From: Alternaria dauci | Taxonomy: Eukaryota; Ascomycota; Dothideomycetes; Pleosporales; Pleosporaceae | Assembly (NCBI RefSeq): GCF_042100115.1 | Contig: NC_091278.1 | Coordinates: 1,922,001 to 1,986,000, forward strand | DNA: 64,000 bases | Direction: 5' to 3' | Shown here: positions 44,527-56,078 of the stretch, piece by piece | Position numbering within the stretch: position 1 is the stretch's first letter | Layout of the letters: the number at the start of each line of letters is the position of its first letter | Notes under the pieces: generated by a model | Databases searched by the model: none | The model's input: the letters and a program-made list of their open reading frames with translations, nothing else | Told to the model about the DNA's origin: nothing | Made by a program: the position numbers and the translations under genes

Positions 44527-46658
44527 TCAACGTGGGCGCGGTTGCATTCCTCCCATCTGCTGCTGCATCTGTGGTGGGTACATCTGTTGACGCTTGGATG
44601 GGTTGTTCAAATCATCCCCCCCAGATATCTCAGAAACTTGACGACGGTGACCTGGCGGTAATTGCCCTTGGTGCTGTGGTTGCATCTGCATGTGTGGTGA
44701 CGTGTTGTATCCCATATTCCCATGCATGGGATTCACGCCATAGGAATTCGGGTGCTGCACTGGCTGGCCGCGCATTGCCTGTGCGAAATCATCCGGAACT
44801 GTGGTACCGACCGGAGAAACGCCCGGCATTTGGTTTGGCGAGTTCCAATTGCTGACCGTCTGGGGGGACTTGGCTGGGGAGTCCTCTTCCTTGAGGACCA
44901 ACTGACGCGCAATTTGCACAGGTTGGGGTGCCACCATCGATCCGTCGGGTTGAGCTACTGGCTTTTTGAGATGCACGAGGTGCTTTTCTAGCATGTGCAA
45001 TAGGCCTTCCTTGGTAAAGGGCTTAGGAAGAACGTCGTTCATGCCTAGGATAATTAGCACTTGTTGAACGCAGGGATGAGCCAATCTTACCATGTTGGAA
45101 ATACATTGAGATGTCGTCACTTCGGATATTGGAAGTCATTGCAACAATAGGAGTAGTATCGAACTGTCGAATCAAATGGCAAGCTGACACACCGTCGAGG
45201 TTCGGCATGATGATGTCCATCAGAACCAGATCATACTTGGAGCCAGCATTCATTTTGTTAACCGCCTCCAAACCGTCGAGCTGATTTCAGTCAGTATAGA
45301 GTCTACATAGTACGGGAAGATGACTTACAGCGCTGTCAATGGAGCAGTGGAAAGCGTACAAGAACTTGCTTCCGATGCGACGACAGGTGGGATCATCTTC
45401 AACCAGCAAGATCTGGGGAGGTCTGATCCACCCTGGGTCTGGGATGGTGCTTTTCTTTCTCGGTTCTGGTATCCTGGGCTCGCTGACCTCAGCGGCTTTG
45501 GGCGGAGCGGCATAGGGGATGTTGTTGATGTGCTCGCTGTACATGGGGTCGATGCCGTTGTTGGAGCCGACGGGATAAACGAGGTTATCAAGGTTTTCCA
45601 GGCGCATCGAATTGGTAGAGGTCGCAGATGGCGGGCCGCGGCTGGTCGGGCGAGTGGCTGCTCGCGCGAAATCCGGCGGTGGTGTTGTCAATGTGCCGTT
45701 CATGCGCATGGTGATCTCATTCATTTGCTCCAAATTTCGGGGGTTCAGCATGGCGTCTGCGTTCGTCTCGCTGAGAAGCTTGGAAGCGTGCTGCAAAGGT
45801 GAAGCCGGGTTGTCGTCGTCGGTGTTGGAAGGAGGTTCCATATTGCCGTTTTGCGAGTTGGCACCGTTGGGGAAGACGAGTTTGCTATTCCTCCTCTGTG
45901 TCGCGTCGACACCATGTAGGAAAGTCATGATCTGTTGCATGACATGCTCGTGGTTGACAACTGTTTTTTGTAGCCCAATGACCTCCTGCAGAAGCATTGA
46001 ATGATGAATGCTCAGTTCACTATAACGGCTCTCCAGCGCATGCAGTTGAGCTTGTGTGGCCATCAGCTGACCACTGACCATATCCATCTGTTGCGAGGGT
46101 GCAAACTCTTCAGTGGCGGCTTGGTTTGGTTTTCGCGGCGCAGGAGCCTTTCGGCGGATGTTGTCGAGCGCATCTTTGTTGTTCATCTTGAAATCGGGGT
46201 GCTTGAACTCCCAGGCCTATTGGTTCATTAGCTACTGTATTCGCAAAGACATGCAGGAATGCCGCATACTCCGGGCCCATAGGGCGACTGGCCGTTCTCT
46301 TCGTTGTTGTGACGGACTTTGTGGAAATCGTACTTGTTCAGCTGGCGGACGAAACTAGCAAAGTTGCTGTGTTTGAAGTGCTTGGGGAGTATGTGTTTTG
46401 TGAACTTCTCGTTCTGTCCGTTTGTTAGCAGGTGCAACGGATAGATAGGCACACCAGGCGCATACTTCTAGGACAACGAAGCTGTCGCCATCGTTCCCCC
46501 ATCGCACAACACTCTCATCGCTCGGGTTTTCCAACATCCTAGAGCCTGTTTTAGCACACGGTCACGTCGCGCATGGGCGCGTCGACCTACTTGTACAGCT
46601 TGCGCACAAAATCGCTGGAGTTGTTGGACCCTCCCCCTCCGGCTTGACTGGGATCCAT
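44527..46658 (-). CDS. SKN7: Skn7-type response regulator transcription factor
   Basis: Six exons, 46591-46658, 46466-46538, 46270-46413, 45329-46216, 45091-45280 and 44527-45044, encode 626 residues with all phases closing. Residues about 16-120 form an HSF-type DNA-binding domain (FVRKLYKML, then [22 protein letters not shown]). A coiled coil follows (about 130-180), then a Pro/Ser/Asn-rich linker. The receiver domain (about 362-480) has [12 protein letters not shown] and the phospho-acceptor Asp413 in [13 protein letters not shown], with the conserved Lys in LPKPFTKEG. The tail is Gln/Met/Pro-rich. Skn7 is the nuclear end point of the osmotic and oxidative stress phosphorelay and works with Yap1-type factors. 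Its gene faces a peroxiredoxin gene across 1127 bp, and a candidate upstream kinase is encoded at 16586-22648. Confidence 0.96.
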
Positions 46659-47785
46659 GATGCAGGAGAATTGACGACTGTCGTGGGCGTAGAAGCCGTG
46701 GTTGGTAGCCCGTGTTGAGGCGCGACTGCACGGGATGCGTCTGGTCGATGTCGAAATGCGATAGTGAGTTCGCAGTCACAGTCTTGAGCACCTGGCAGCG
46801 ACTGCGATCGAAACTACGGGAGACGGCGCGCGAGGTTCCGGCAGCGCGTTGTATGGTATGCGCTTTAAAGTTTTGCTGAGCCGGGGACGATCGGTGTTGG
46901 AGGAGCGATGACGAAATTTTCCCAAAACGGATGCGCCTTCTTGCAGGCGGACGGAGAGGGATGGACGAGATCTGGACCTTCAAGTGTAAGAGACAGGGAG
47001 AACATGGGCACATTGGCTCGTGGCTTTTGCGCGGGCACTTGGGAGCTAAACGGGCCTAAAGCAGGTTAACATTGGGCTTGAGAGGAATGCAGTTGGCAGT
47101 GCGCTAGCGGGCGTCGTGCCGAGGGAGACGAGGCAGGGGGGGGGTGGAATTGACAGGACACGGGACACGGGGGTGAAAGGCGCCTGAGTCGTGGGTGAAG
47201 CCTTCGCCGCACACACCCTCTCTCTCTCTCTCTCTCCCTTGGCGCTGATTGACATTGCTTTTCCCAGCGTACTGTGTGCAGCCCAGTTTCGATGGTTCTT
47301 CCGCCCATGGTCCTTCGCTCGCCCATGTCTCCACTGATTACGCCGTTGACGAAACATCACCGGCTTGAGGCACGATCAGCATCGCACCGAATAGCTCGCG
47401 CTAATGCTGGTGTGGGTCGGTAGGTTAACATCATTATCCGCAATTTGCTGCTGCCAGGCAAGACTAGTCTGGACATACAACAGCTAATTATGGACACGAG
47501 CATGCGAATGCACATCTGGCAATATTGCTGGATCGAGGGTGCGAGGTACTGTACTGCGGACGTGCAGGCTCCCCCCATGTTGCATACTTTGGTAGGGCAC
47601 ATGCACACGTGCTGCGAAAGGCGAAGGGAGCTGGTGGGTGCGCCTGCCGTCTTCCGAGAGCAATGACACCGGCAAAACACGTCGTGCCCCCACCACCTCA
47701 GACGCTCGTCACCATCAAGTGCACACGTGCTCTACACCCACCACCACGCCCGACATACTCTACACACCTTTCTCCTGCAGGCACC
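46659..47785. promoter_or_regulatory. shared divergent promoter, SKN7 / peroxiredoxin
   Basis: 1127 bp between the two start codons. It contains a (CT)n tract at about 47218-47237, a G9 run near 47137-47145 and alternating purine/pyrimidine-rich blocks. No convincing gene; an antisense-strand frame at 46468-47013 overlaps the first exons of SKN7 in another frame and is not supported. Regulatory elements were not identified with confidence. Confidence 0.55.
47218..47237. repeat. (CT)n microsatellite
   Basis: About ten uninterrupted CT units in the SKN7/peroxiredoxin intergenic region. Pyrimidine tracts of this kind are common in fungal promoters, and length is likely to be polymorphic. Confidence 0.8.
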
Positions 47786-48483
47786 ATGTTCGCTACCGCC
47801 CGTCACCTGCCCCTAGCGCGTCCCGTCGCCAGTCGGCGTCTATTTCATGCCTCTGCACCTGCATTCGTCAAGGTTGGAGACAGGCTGCCTGACGTTGAAC
47901 TCGTTGAGGGTTCTCCAGGCAACAAGGTCAACCTCGTAAACGAGTTGACCGGCAAAGGTCTCATCATCGGTAATTACCGTCTGGTGTGACTCATCTGGCA
48001 AGCATGCGTCTGACTGCTGTCAAAGGTGTTCCGGCTGCTTTCTCGCCCTCATGCTCGGAGAACCATATCCCCGGCTACATCAACTCTCCCAAGTTGAAAG
48101 ATGCCGGCAAGGTGTTTGTTGTCTCAGTAAACGACCCTTTTGTGTAAGCTAGCGCTTCCCGGTATCCACCATGTCCTCAACTGATGACATGCAGCATGAA
48201 AGCATGGGGCAAGATGCTCGATCCTTCCGGCTCCAGCGGCGTGAGTATTACCTTGTTCGCCCTCCAGCCATTGCCGTGTTGACATTGATAGATTCGCTTC
48301 CTGGGCGACCCCAGCCTTGGCTTCACAAAGGCGCTTGATCTCTCTTTCGACGGCGCTTCCATTTTCGGAGGCGATCGTTCGAAGCGATATGCTCTTGTGA
48401 TTGAAAACGGTACCGTCAAAGCAGCACATGTTGAGTCTGATAACACAGGCTTGAATGTTTCTGCAGCAGACAAGGTTCTGTAA
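47786..48483 (+). CDS. mitochondrial-type peroxiredoxin (Prx5/Ahp1 family)
   Basis: Four exons, 47786-47969, 48026-48143, 48195-48240 and 48292-48483, encode 179 residues. An Arg/Ala/Ser-rich start (MFATARHLPLARPVASRRLFHAS) looks like a mitochondrial presequence. The thioredoxin-fold core follows: VKVGDRLPDVEL, then the peroxidatic motif AAFSPSC with Cys71, the NDPFVMKAWGK segment and GFTKALDLSFDG. It reduces hydrogen peroxide and organic peroxides using thioredoxin or another thiol. Cys71 is the only cysteine in the predicted protein, so there is no resolving cysteine within the chain. The Thr usually found three residues before the cysteine is Ser68. The neighbour across the promoter is SKN7, a regulator of peroxiredoxin-type genes in yeast. 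Confidence 0.93.
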
Positions 48484-49045
48484 AGAGTTCTTGACAGGCT
48501 GCGCAAGAGAGGAATAAACGTGCATCTCGAGTCCGCCAAATAGACCTCGATCGCCGTGAAGGATGGTGAAAACCCACCGCCTCAACACAGACCAATACAA
48601 TACATCTCTATGCATGAAATCGCTCGTCAACTCTGTGCATGCCGAATCACTGTCGGTGGATGACCATTGTACGATTGGCCTTTACTACACACTACTCAAG
48701 TCCCGTTGCAGTCGCCAATAGTGCCTACAAATCATTCAGGCAATTCTGACTTCTTTTGAAATTTGCAGGTTTCATCTCTATGCCTTGGGTAAAAGAAGAA
48801 ACACGACGGATTTGTCGGGATGTTTGATGGGACTCTCGAAGCGCGGCCAACGCTACTCCTGGTACAGAGACATTAGTTCTACAAGCCTTTTGAACGCCTT
48901 GGAAAAGGTAAATCGACGTTGTTTGTCTACTAGGAGATGCTGATTGAAATAGCACAACCACCGCTAAGCTTCAGCCACGTTGCGCCAACCCCCGATCCGA
49001 TCCCCAAAGACCCTTTACACGTTCTGCGCACACACAGACCACCGC
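48484..49045. other. intergenic between convergent genes
   Basis: 562 bp between the peroxiredoxin gene (plus) and the formamidase gene (minus). No gene or strong repeat recognised. Confidence 0.55.
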
Positions 49046-50730
49046 TTACTTCTTAGCAGCAAACGCGCAAGATCCGAGATCGCGCTTCTCAGCTGGGACG
49101 TGCGGACTAATGTCGAAGTCGAAGATGTCCATCGGCAAACCTATCGTCGTGCACGCGTTCGGGATATCGACAATACCAGCTACATGGCCTTGAACTGGGG
49201 CACAAGACAGCAGGAGGTAGATTTGGTAATCGCTGTACCCTGTAATGTTGTCAGTAAACGAGGTTTGGAATGAAGAAGAAAAGAAATCTGGTGAAACCTC
49301 GACCCCTAAAGTCCTCAAACCAAAAAACCAAAAGGCCAAGGAATCTAGAATAGGCAGATGCGAGCGCGGGACATGTGAAGAAGAAGGAGAAAGAAGAACT
49401 GCAAACTGACCGAATCGTCTCAGATACTCAATCACCCTCAAACAAGTTTGCCGATATGCAACCGTCGCATCGAGATAATGCTGTTTCCCGTGTTCATCCA
49501 CACTGAAGCCCTCGAAGTAAATGTACCGCCCAGGACCAAACTGTGGTTCTACAGGGCCTGGGATGTAGATGGGACTCTTCATGTCGAGTTGCTTCATGCC
49601 GCCTTTCATGACGCTGAACTTGATTGTTATGACGCCAGCCATTTCGATTGCGCCGCAAAAGGATATCTCGCCGTCACCCTAACAGGTGGGGAAGATGAAT
49701 GTTAGTCTGTATGGCCACGTATAGACTTGCTTGGGATGAGACGACAAAAACATACCTGACTGAAATGTAAATCTCCGACACTAAACTTTGCACCCTTGAC
49801 ATGTACTGGCAAGAAAACCTTGGATCCCCTCGACAAGTTCTTGATATCACAGTTACCTCCATGTTCAGGACGGCCTGGGATAGTGCGCGCGCCTTCTTTG
49901 GCAATCTTCTCTTTCAGGGATCCTGCTGCCGAACCGGCGTGTGCATTTTGGGGCTCGGGAGGTTTGGCAACGTCGCGGTTCAGGTGGGTGTGGGTAGAGA
50001 TGAGTTCGGCTTCACGGGTGTTCCAGGTTTCGAGGACTTCGGGGGAGGGCGCGCAGCCTAGAACTGGACAAAAGAGAGGGACGAGGTCAGCACTATATTC
50101 GGCGTTTTTGTTCAGAGGGAGGATGGCTTACTGCCGGGGTGAATAAGGCCCGCGAATCTCACGCCAGGGATATGGCGGGAGCTGCAGAAGATGCCTTCGA
50201 AATCCCAGATAGCCTTTGCCCTGTCGGTATATTAGCTGACTTCCTCGTTGATCACTACGTCTCTCACTATCCTCGACCAAAGCACTTACGCCTCAGGATA
50301 GATTTCATCCAAGAATCCACCTCCATTCTCTTTTGCAAATACACCTGTGAATCCCCAAGGCTGATCCTCCAACGGCTGTACATCTTGGATGTCAACGACG
50401 AGAACATCGCCCGGCTCTGCAGTTTCAATATCGAAAGGCCCGGTCAGATAATGAATCTTGGTAAGGTCGACATCCCGCACGTCGTCTGCGGAGTCATTGT
50501 TGCCGATTTGACCACCAGTCCAGTCTACGCACTCAATCTTGACAGCTTCGCCGGGTTTGATAGTGGCGTATGAGGGGTTCTCGGGGTGCCAGCGGTTCTA
50601 AACAACGAGAACACATATTAGAGTAGCCTATAGCCTGCGCAATGATCCAACATACGTGTAAGCACTCTTGCTCTGATGCTGGCTTGTCCAGTGACACTTT
50701 CGCTGCGTAGCGGAGACCTTCTTTACCCAT
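49046..50730 (-). CDS. formamidase (acetamidase/formamidase family)
   Basis: Six exons, 50656-50730, 50290-50597, 50132-50220, 49756-50063, 49411-49678 and 49046-49239, encode 413 residues with consistent phases. The enzyme hydrolyses formamide (and sometimes acetamide) to the acid and ammonia in the cytosol, a nitrogen-scavenging step. FmdA/AmdA-family features: HNRWHPENPS near residue 25, the metal-site-like segment DVLVVDIQDVQP, and GFTGVFAKENGGGFLDE. Later blocks are HPGILGCAPS, PGRPEHGGNCDIKNL, and GDLHFSQGDGEI. This family is unrelated to the N-formylkynurenine formamidase of the kynurenine pathway, so the gene should not be read as the missing step between the IDO and kynureninase genes at 10-13 kb. 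Confidence 0.93.
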
Positions 50731-51253
50731 GTTGAGGATACGGGGTACACTGAACTGGGAATTGAGAAGAACGAAGGAGGGGGTATGCTATGTAAATCAG
50801 AGAACAGTGAGAAACGCGTCCAGTCGCGATAGAGGGGAACATCACGCATATGAAGACAACAGACGCGGGGAAAGAGTAACCTCAGCCTGTCAATTGTTAT
50901 CTCGGATATAAGGATTCGTGCCGAAGACAAGGCCGAATGCCATGTCCACCAACTATTGCTACAAGGCAGATGATAAGCTCGACGATACGCGGCTGTTACG
51001 TTACGTATCGTCGGATGAAGCTGTAAGCTACCTACCACAATAGGAAGCGTTAACCCCACTGCGGGGTATAATCATAATAGTACCATCATCGTACAGCGGC
51101 CAGAAAGCGTGACAGCCAGATACACATGATTGCCGACGGCGCACATGCTAGCTGCGGACTATTTCCAAGGTACGAGGACGTGTTATCGTCATGTTGAACG
51201 GGAGGCCTCCGCTCGCGTGGAGCTAGTCGTTGAATTTTCGACGTCATCGCAAG
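50731..51253. other. intergenic, promoter of formamidase
   Basis: 523 bp between two minus-strand genes. Nothing recognised; GATA-type sites expected for a nitrogen-regulated gene were not mapped. Confidence 0.5.
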
Positions 51254-52597
51254 CTAGCTAAACGTCTTTCGTGGTGTTTGCCGTACCTCGGATTGGAACT
51301 TTGGCTTGTGCATTGCGAGATTGTACTCGTCCATGTGCTGCCATGGCAGATTTAGGAACTCGTGCTTGTTCTTCCAGCGCAACGACTCTTCCTTGAACTT
51401 TTCAGCTTCGGTCGGTGGGAGCGGGGGCTCTGTGATTTTGGTAATGAGGTATGCCGTCGACGCTTCGGCGAGGCCGTAGATGAGGACGCCTACGAGGGGT
51501 ATCTTGACGAAGATGTAAAAGCCTAGGCCGAAACCGAAGAGCACGCCAGCGCGATCCTTGAACCATAGTTTCTTCTGCTCTTTGTTGTATCGAACGCGCG
51601 TGAAATAAGGCTCAAGCTGTCTGAGGTTAGAAGTGAGGCTACGAAGTCTGCCGTCAGGACACATACCAGCTCGCGCATAAGCGTTCGTGACGAGAAGTAG
51701 GCCTGCAGAAAGCTGACCAAATATCTGCGGGGAAAGAGCAGTGACCCTGCGAAGATGGCTGCTGCTGGTTGCGTTCCCACCGACTTTCTGAATGTATAGA
51801 AACTGGCGGCGGGTAGCACGAGACGTCCCACGTATGGAACGTACGACAAGGCCAATACTGCCAAGGAAATGGCAGCCTTCCTCGCCTGCTTAGTTGCGTA
51901 TATCATGACAGCCTGCTTGATTGGCTTCTTCTCCTTGTCAACTTTGGGTGCGTGCTCGGGGTATTTCTCGAGATTGGGGTAGTACATGGCGCGCAGGTTG
52001 TTGGGGTCTTCGGTCTTGTGCTTCTGCACGTAGGTCTCGTCCACCCAACGTAGGGAGTCCATGAACCTGAAGCTTGTTGTTAGCCGGGGCTGGGGATGAG
52101 CACAGCTGTTCTCACATTCGATCCAGAGTAGGAGTGACGTAGCGCATCATCGTCATGAGGAAGAAGGGCACCTGGAGTACGGTATGCTCGAGGAAGTGGA
52201 GGCCGTTCACGACGCTTTCGTCCATGCTGGTATGGTTCATGTTGACGAAGAGGGAGAGTATCCATAGCAGCACCCTTACGCCTTGAATCTGGGTATGTTA
52301 GCGGCCGTATTTGCTGGCTTGGTCGAGGAGACGGAGCGTACGGGTATGGCGACGATGACACGGATAGCGATGCCTGCAGCTACAGCAAGAGCAGCCTGGC
52401 GATAGTGGTCCGAAGTGAAGAGGCCCGGGTTCTGGAGAGCCCGATTGACTGTGCGGGTGTGTTAGCACGAAGCTGTCATGACGATAGCATGGTGGGCAGC
52501 ACTACTTACCACCGACCAAAGTCAGCTGGGCTCCCCGCAGGATGGCGTTGGGGTCGAAGTTGGATACATCGAACTGGGACAGGTCGATTTTGTCCAT
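51254..52597 (-). CDS. UsgS-like / EI24-Lds-type multi-span membrane protein
   Basis: Five exons, 52510-52597, 52342-52448, 52116-52288, 51667-52066 and 51254-51616, encode 376 residues. The N-terminus (LSQFDVSNFDPNAILRGAQL) and the following NPGLFTSDHYRQAALAV stretch recall the fungal transmembrane protein UsgS. The overall plan of several hydrophobic segments (about residues 50-65, 75-90, 185-215, 225-245, 275-315) fits the EI24/Lds1/Rrt8 group of ER or lipid-droplet membrane proteins. A conserved amphipathic helix (RYNKEQKKLWFKDRAGVLFGF) precedes the last membrane pair. Biochemical role is not known. The gene faces INP1 across 493 bp. Confidence 0.75.
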
Positions 52598-53090
52598 GTT
52601 TGCAGGGCGAGGGGAGTGCCAGGCTGCTTGGTGTTGCAATCAGGCCAGCAAAGCTAGAGCCTGACTCCACGTAGAGGACTTGTGCGAACGCCTGCGAACT
52701 GGCGGAGCCATGACGTCGTGCTAGCAGTCGACGGACCCGTCGAGGTGCAGCGCGTCGCAAACAAAGAACGCGCTGCTGGTAGCGCATGCCGCGACGACGA
52801 CGCTATTTCCACCAGAGCGCAGCATCATCCCACATTCCACAAGGTTGCATAAAGGGCATCTGAATGCGCGCGGGGTTCAGACGATGCGCTTGATCAGGTG
52901 AAACTCGACTGTCCCAGTGAGTGGCCAAAGCGCGTCAGAAGCAAGCAAGGGACTTGTTGCGGCTTCATCCGCTCACCCCCAAAAGCAACATTTGTAATTA
53001 CACGCGTCTGCAAGCGCCGGCCGCTGTCTTCTCTCAGGAGCCCTCGCCCTGAACTCGCTCGGACAGCAATGTCCATATAGCACGCCTGCT
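52598..53090. other. divergent intergenic region, UsgS-like / INP1
   Basis: 493 bp between the two start codons, carrying both promoters. No distinct element identified. Confidence 0.55.
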
Positions 53091-54930
53091 ATGGCCATGT
53101 CGACACCGTCCCAGCATGCGCATCCTGAGCACGCGCCGTCCGCCCTCAACCCCAGCAACTCGCGGCGCAGCTTCACGCTCCCCGCACGCGCGACGCGGAG
53201 GACCGAGTCGGTGCCCGCGTCGAGGAACACGACGGATGGCATAGAGACGCTGTTTGTGTGCTCAAACTCCAAGATCTTCTCCTTTACCACAGCCGGACCC
53301 GCTCGGCGGCTTTCGCCTCCCCGTTCAGGTGACACGTCGCATCCGATACCGTGGAAGACGCCCACAGAGCGCACGCTCGCAGTTGGTATGTCATCTCGCG
53401 TGCCACCCAGGCTGCCGTCTTGTCTAACACATCACAGGCGCTCTCCGCGTCTATCGCGTGACAGCCTCCAACGTCTCCTTCCTCAACAGCGGCAACCTCC
53501 TGCACACAATCTTCCCCAGATCCCAGATATGGCTTGTCGACAACCAGTCCGTCTTCGTGCTACGCATACGGCAGGACTCGTACTATCGCATCGAGCTCCC
53601 CTACGAGACCGACGAGGACAAGGTCAACATTGCGCGTTTCAAGTCGGTGTTGGCGCAGGTGATGCAGTACGAGAGGACACAGTGCCCGTTTGCGCGGGGC
53701 TTTGAAGTCGTCGCAGAGCTTGAGCGCCCAAAGAGCCCTCCGCGCAAGACAATCAAAAGGAAGCCTTCGGGACAGGCAAAGAAGTGGGTCATGGATAAGA
53801 CCTGGGTACCACAGCAGCATGGCGCGAGGCCTTCTACGTCTGGCACCGACCGCTCAGAGACCGGCACTACCTCTTCATACGACGACGACGACCGGTCGAG
53901 CGTCTGTACCGACAGCAGCGAAATAGTATCCGCAGCACCCGAGGCCCCTTTCGCAGCGTCTATACCCAGACCCCTCACGTCGAAAGCGGCCCCGCGTCGC
54001 CTGTCCGTGGGGGAGCGAGTCAGCATGTTTCAAGGGCTGCGCTCGGTAACTGCGCCCATCAAATTGCCCAGAAGAGAATCCGTGTCTGCCATGGAGCGCA
54101 TAGTCGAGTCTCCTCTCTCTCCACCAGCAAAGCAGTCCAGCGAAGCCGATAAGCCCATCCTTGAACGTCAAATTTCAGACGCCCTCAGTCTAGCCTCGAG
54201 CGCAGACTCGTTCTACTCTCTAGATACTGCTACGCCCTCAAGTCCTTCTCCGGAGTTTCTCGATGCGGATGCGGAAGCCACGAACCCGTGGGCAAACATG
54301 TTTTCTACGCAGGAAGACGAGCCGAGGGGACGGTCAACACATCGACGCCAGATATCAGAGGTTACCGTTCGCGGTCCGTCCACCGAACGTACCGATCCAT
54401 CTGCACCTGTCACGCCTACAGTGCCATACTACTCGTCCACGGCTCCCTCAATCGATGTGCGACCTTCTTCTGCGCCATCTACACCACCGCTTGTAAGCGA
54501 TTCCGACGATGATAGTCTTGGGCGTGCGAGCATAGACATCCCCACACCACCTGACGCGATCCGCATGAGGAAGCTGACAGGGGCCTCGCAGAGGCGCGCC
54601 TTTTCTCCTATGCCTCCAGCCCAAAACCTGTTCTGTCCACCAAAGCACAGCCCTGGCAAGGACTTTACAAACGCCCTGGTACGCAAGACATGCGAGCTTG
54701 TTCTAGGGCCACCCGCACACTTGGTTTCGGTCATGCTTCGCATTGCGACCAGCATCTCGAATGGCTTCGGCTTCAACACGTACCGTGTGCGGCGCGCCGA
54801 GAAGATCCCATGCGCGTGGGAGTCAGATGACGAAGCTGACTGGGCTGAAGAAGACGACTTTGGCATCCCGCTCAACAACATGGGAACTCCGGCGCTACGT
54901 CGACAGACGTTTTCTGGCGAAGTCGACTGA
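53091..54930 (+). CDS. INP1: inheritance of peroxisomes protein 1 (Inp1)
   Basis: Two exons, 53091-53385 and 53438-54930 (52-nt intron, phase 1), encode 595 residues. Inp1 tethers peroxisomes at the cell cortex so that the mother cell keeps a share; it is a peripheral peroxisomal membrane protein that binds Pex3. The conserved PH-like N-terminal domain (about 51-185) includes TLFVCSNSKIFSFTTAG, PTERTLAVG, LRVYRVTASNVSFLNSGN, and SVFVLRIRQDSYYRIELP. The rest is Ser/Pro-rich and disordered, with many acidic and phospho-type motifs. A conserved C-terminal helix region (NALVRKTCELVLGPPAHLVSVM, about 455-480) is followed by an acidic stretch (EADWAEEDD). The ATG at 53091 is followed two codons later by a second in-frame ATG. 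Confidence 0.9.
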
Positions 54931-56078
54931 TGGACCCGAGACGGACCACGTGCAGAGGGTGCTTTTTCTATGTGCATATTCACTGATGATACCAAGCTTT
55001 TTGCGTTTTATGTTGCATCTGGAAGGCGAAAGGCATGCTACTTGTAGTCGTATCTGTACTACGTTGATGGTTTTTGAAGAATAAAGGATTGTAATACGGC
55101 GGTAGGTAGGGCGGCAGAATAGTATAGTTTCGAGACGCAGTCATTGCATGCATGAGGATATCAGTTTACACACCGTCTTCGGGTTGGAGAACAGCGTCGC
55201 TGAGGAGCTGAGACCGCAGCACCATGATAATACCCTTGCTATGCTGAAGCTTGCATGATGGAGACCTATCAGCTTGTGCTTCAAGCACAGTGTGGTGACA
55301 CTACGTGACATGATGCTCCGACACTCTGACAGAAGCCGAAGGAGCTCATAGAGATGACCCCAACTCGACTCGATTCCCACCTCGCTGCCCTCCGTCATTA
55401 CAGAGCGATGCATGTAGTATGACATGACCCCTGACATTGAAGACGGTCGGCTACCAAGAATCTCGATCTCGAGGTACCCCCCCCCCCCCCCCTTCCACCC
55501 CCCCTAGGGAAGGCGTTGGCGGGCCTGGTTCCTAGCGCCCGACTTGCCCGTCTTGGGACGATGACGAGTTTGGTCAGGTACGACAGAAGGCAATGCTCAC
55601 TCATCCCACTCATCCCAACTCCACCGCTCCATCAGCCCGCCGGCGCCAATCCACTCTCCTGCGCATCTCGACTTACTTGCATGTCCTCACCTGAGGAAAG
55701 CTGTTGGGACTTGCGCGTGATCGCCCGTCCCGTGGGGCATTTGAAATGAGGATGCAGGGTTCTGGGTCCTAGCCACGCTGGCAAACCTTCGATCGCGTCC
55801 AGCCAGACTTACCGCAACTTGCAGCGCCCAGCGGCTTGTCCAATGACGTCTAGCGCTGGCTCGCCTGTTCCGCCTGTAAACAAGGACTTGACCGACTAAT
55901 GATTTTAGTAGAGGAGGCGGGTGATCCCACCCTTCCTGCTTAATATTCCCATGGAACCCTCCGCTTCGTGTCGAGATTAGACACCCGTCTCGCTTGACTA
56001 CGCCCATCGACCGACATCTCCATCTTCGCTTCGCACCGCCGGGGCTGCGACACCGACTGCCACTCGATCGCGTCTAGT
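54931..56078. other. intergenic with poly-C tract
   Basis: 1148 bp between INP1 and the disordered-protein gene, both plus. A run of 16 C at 55477-55492 is followed by TTCCA and a further C7. Open frames crossing the tract are not credible. No gene recognised. Confidence 0.55.
55477..55504. repeat. poly-C tract (C16 + C7)
   Basis: Homopolymer run, prone to sequencing and replication slippage; C-rich strand could form i-motif and G-rich complement G-quadruplex-like structure. Confidence 0.8.

Noticed and set aside
46468..47013. 181-codon minus-strand frame over the SKN7 start
   Set aside because: Overlaps SKN7 exons 1-2 and its leader in another frame; no domain and conflicts with a well-supported gene.
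47161..47260. CT-rich tract as a mobile-element end or CRISPR-like array
   Set aside because: Simple dinucleotide microsatellite; no spacers, no terminal repeats and no target-site duplication.
49046..50730. Formamidase as the missing kynurenine-pathway formamidase
   Set aside because: It belongs to the acetamidase/formamidase family acting on formamide; N-formylkynurenine formamidase is an alpha/beta hydrolase.
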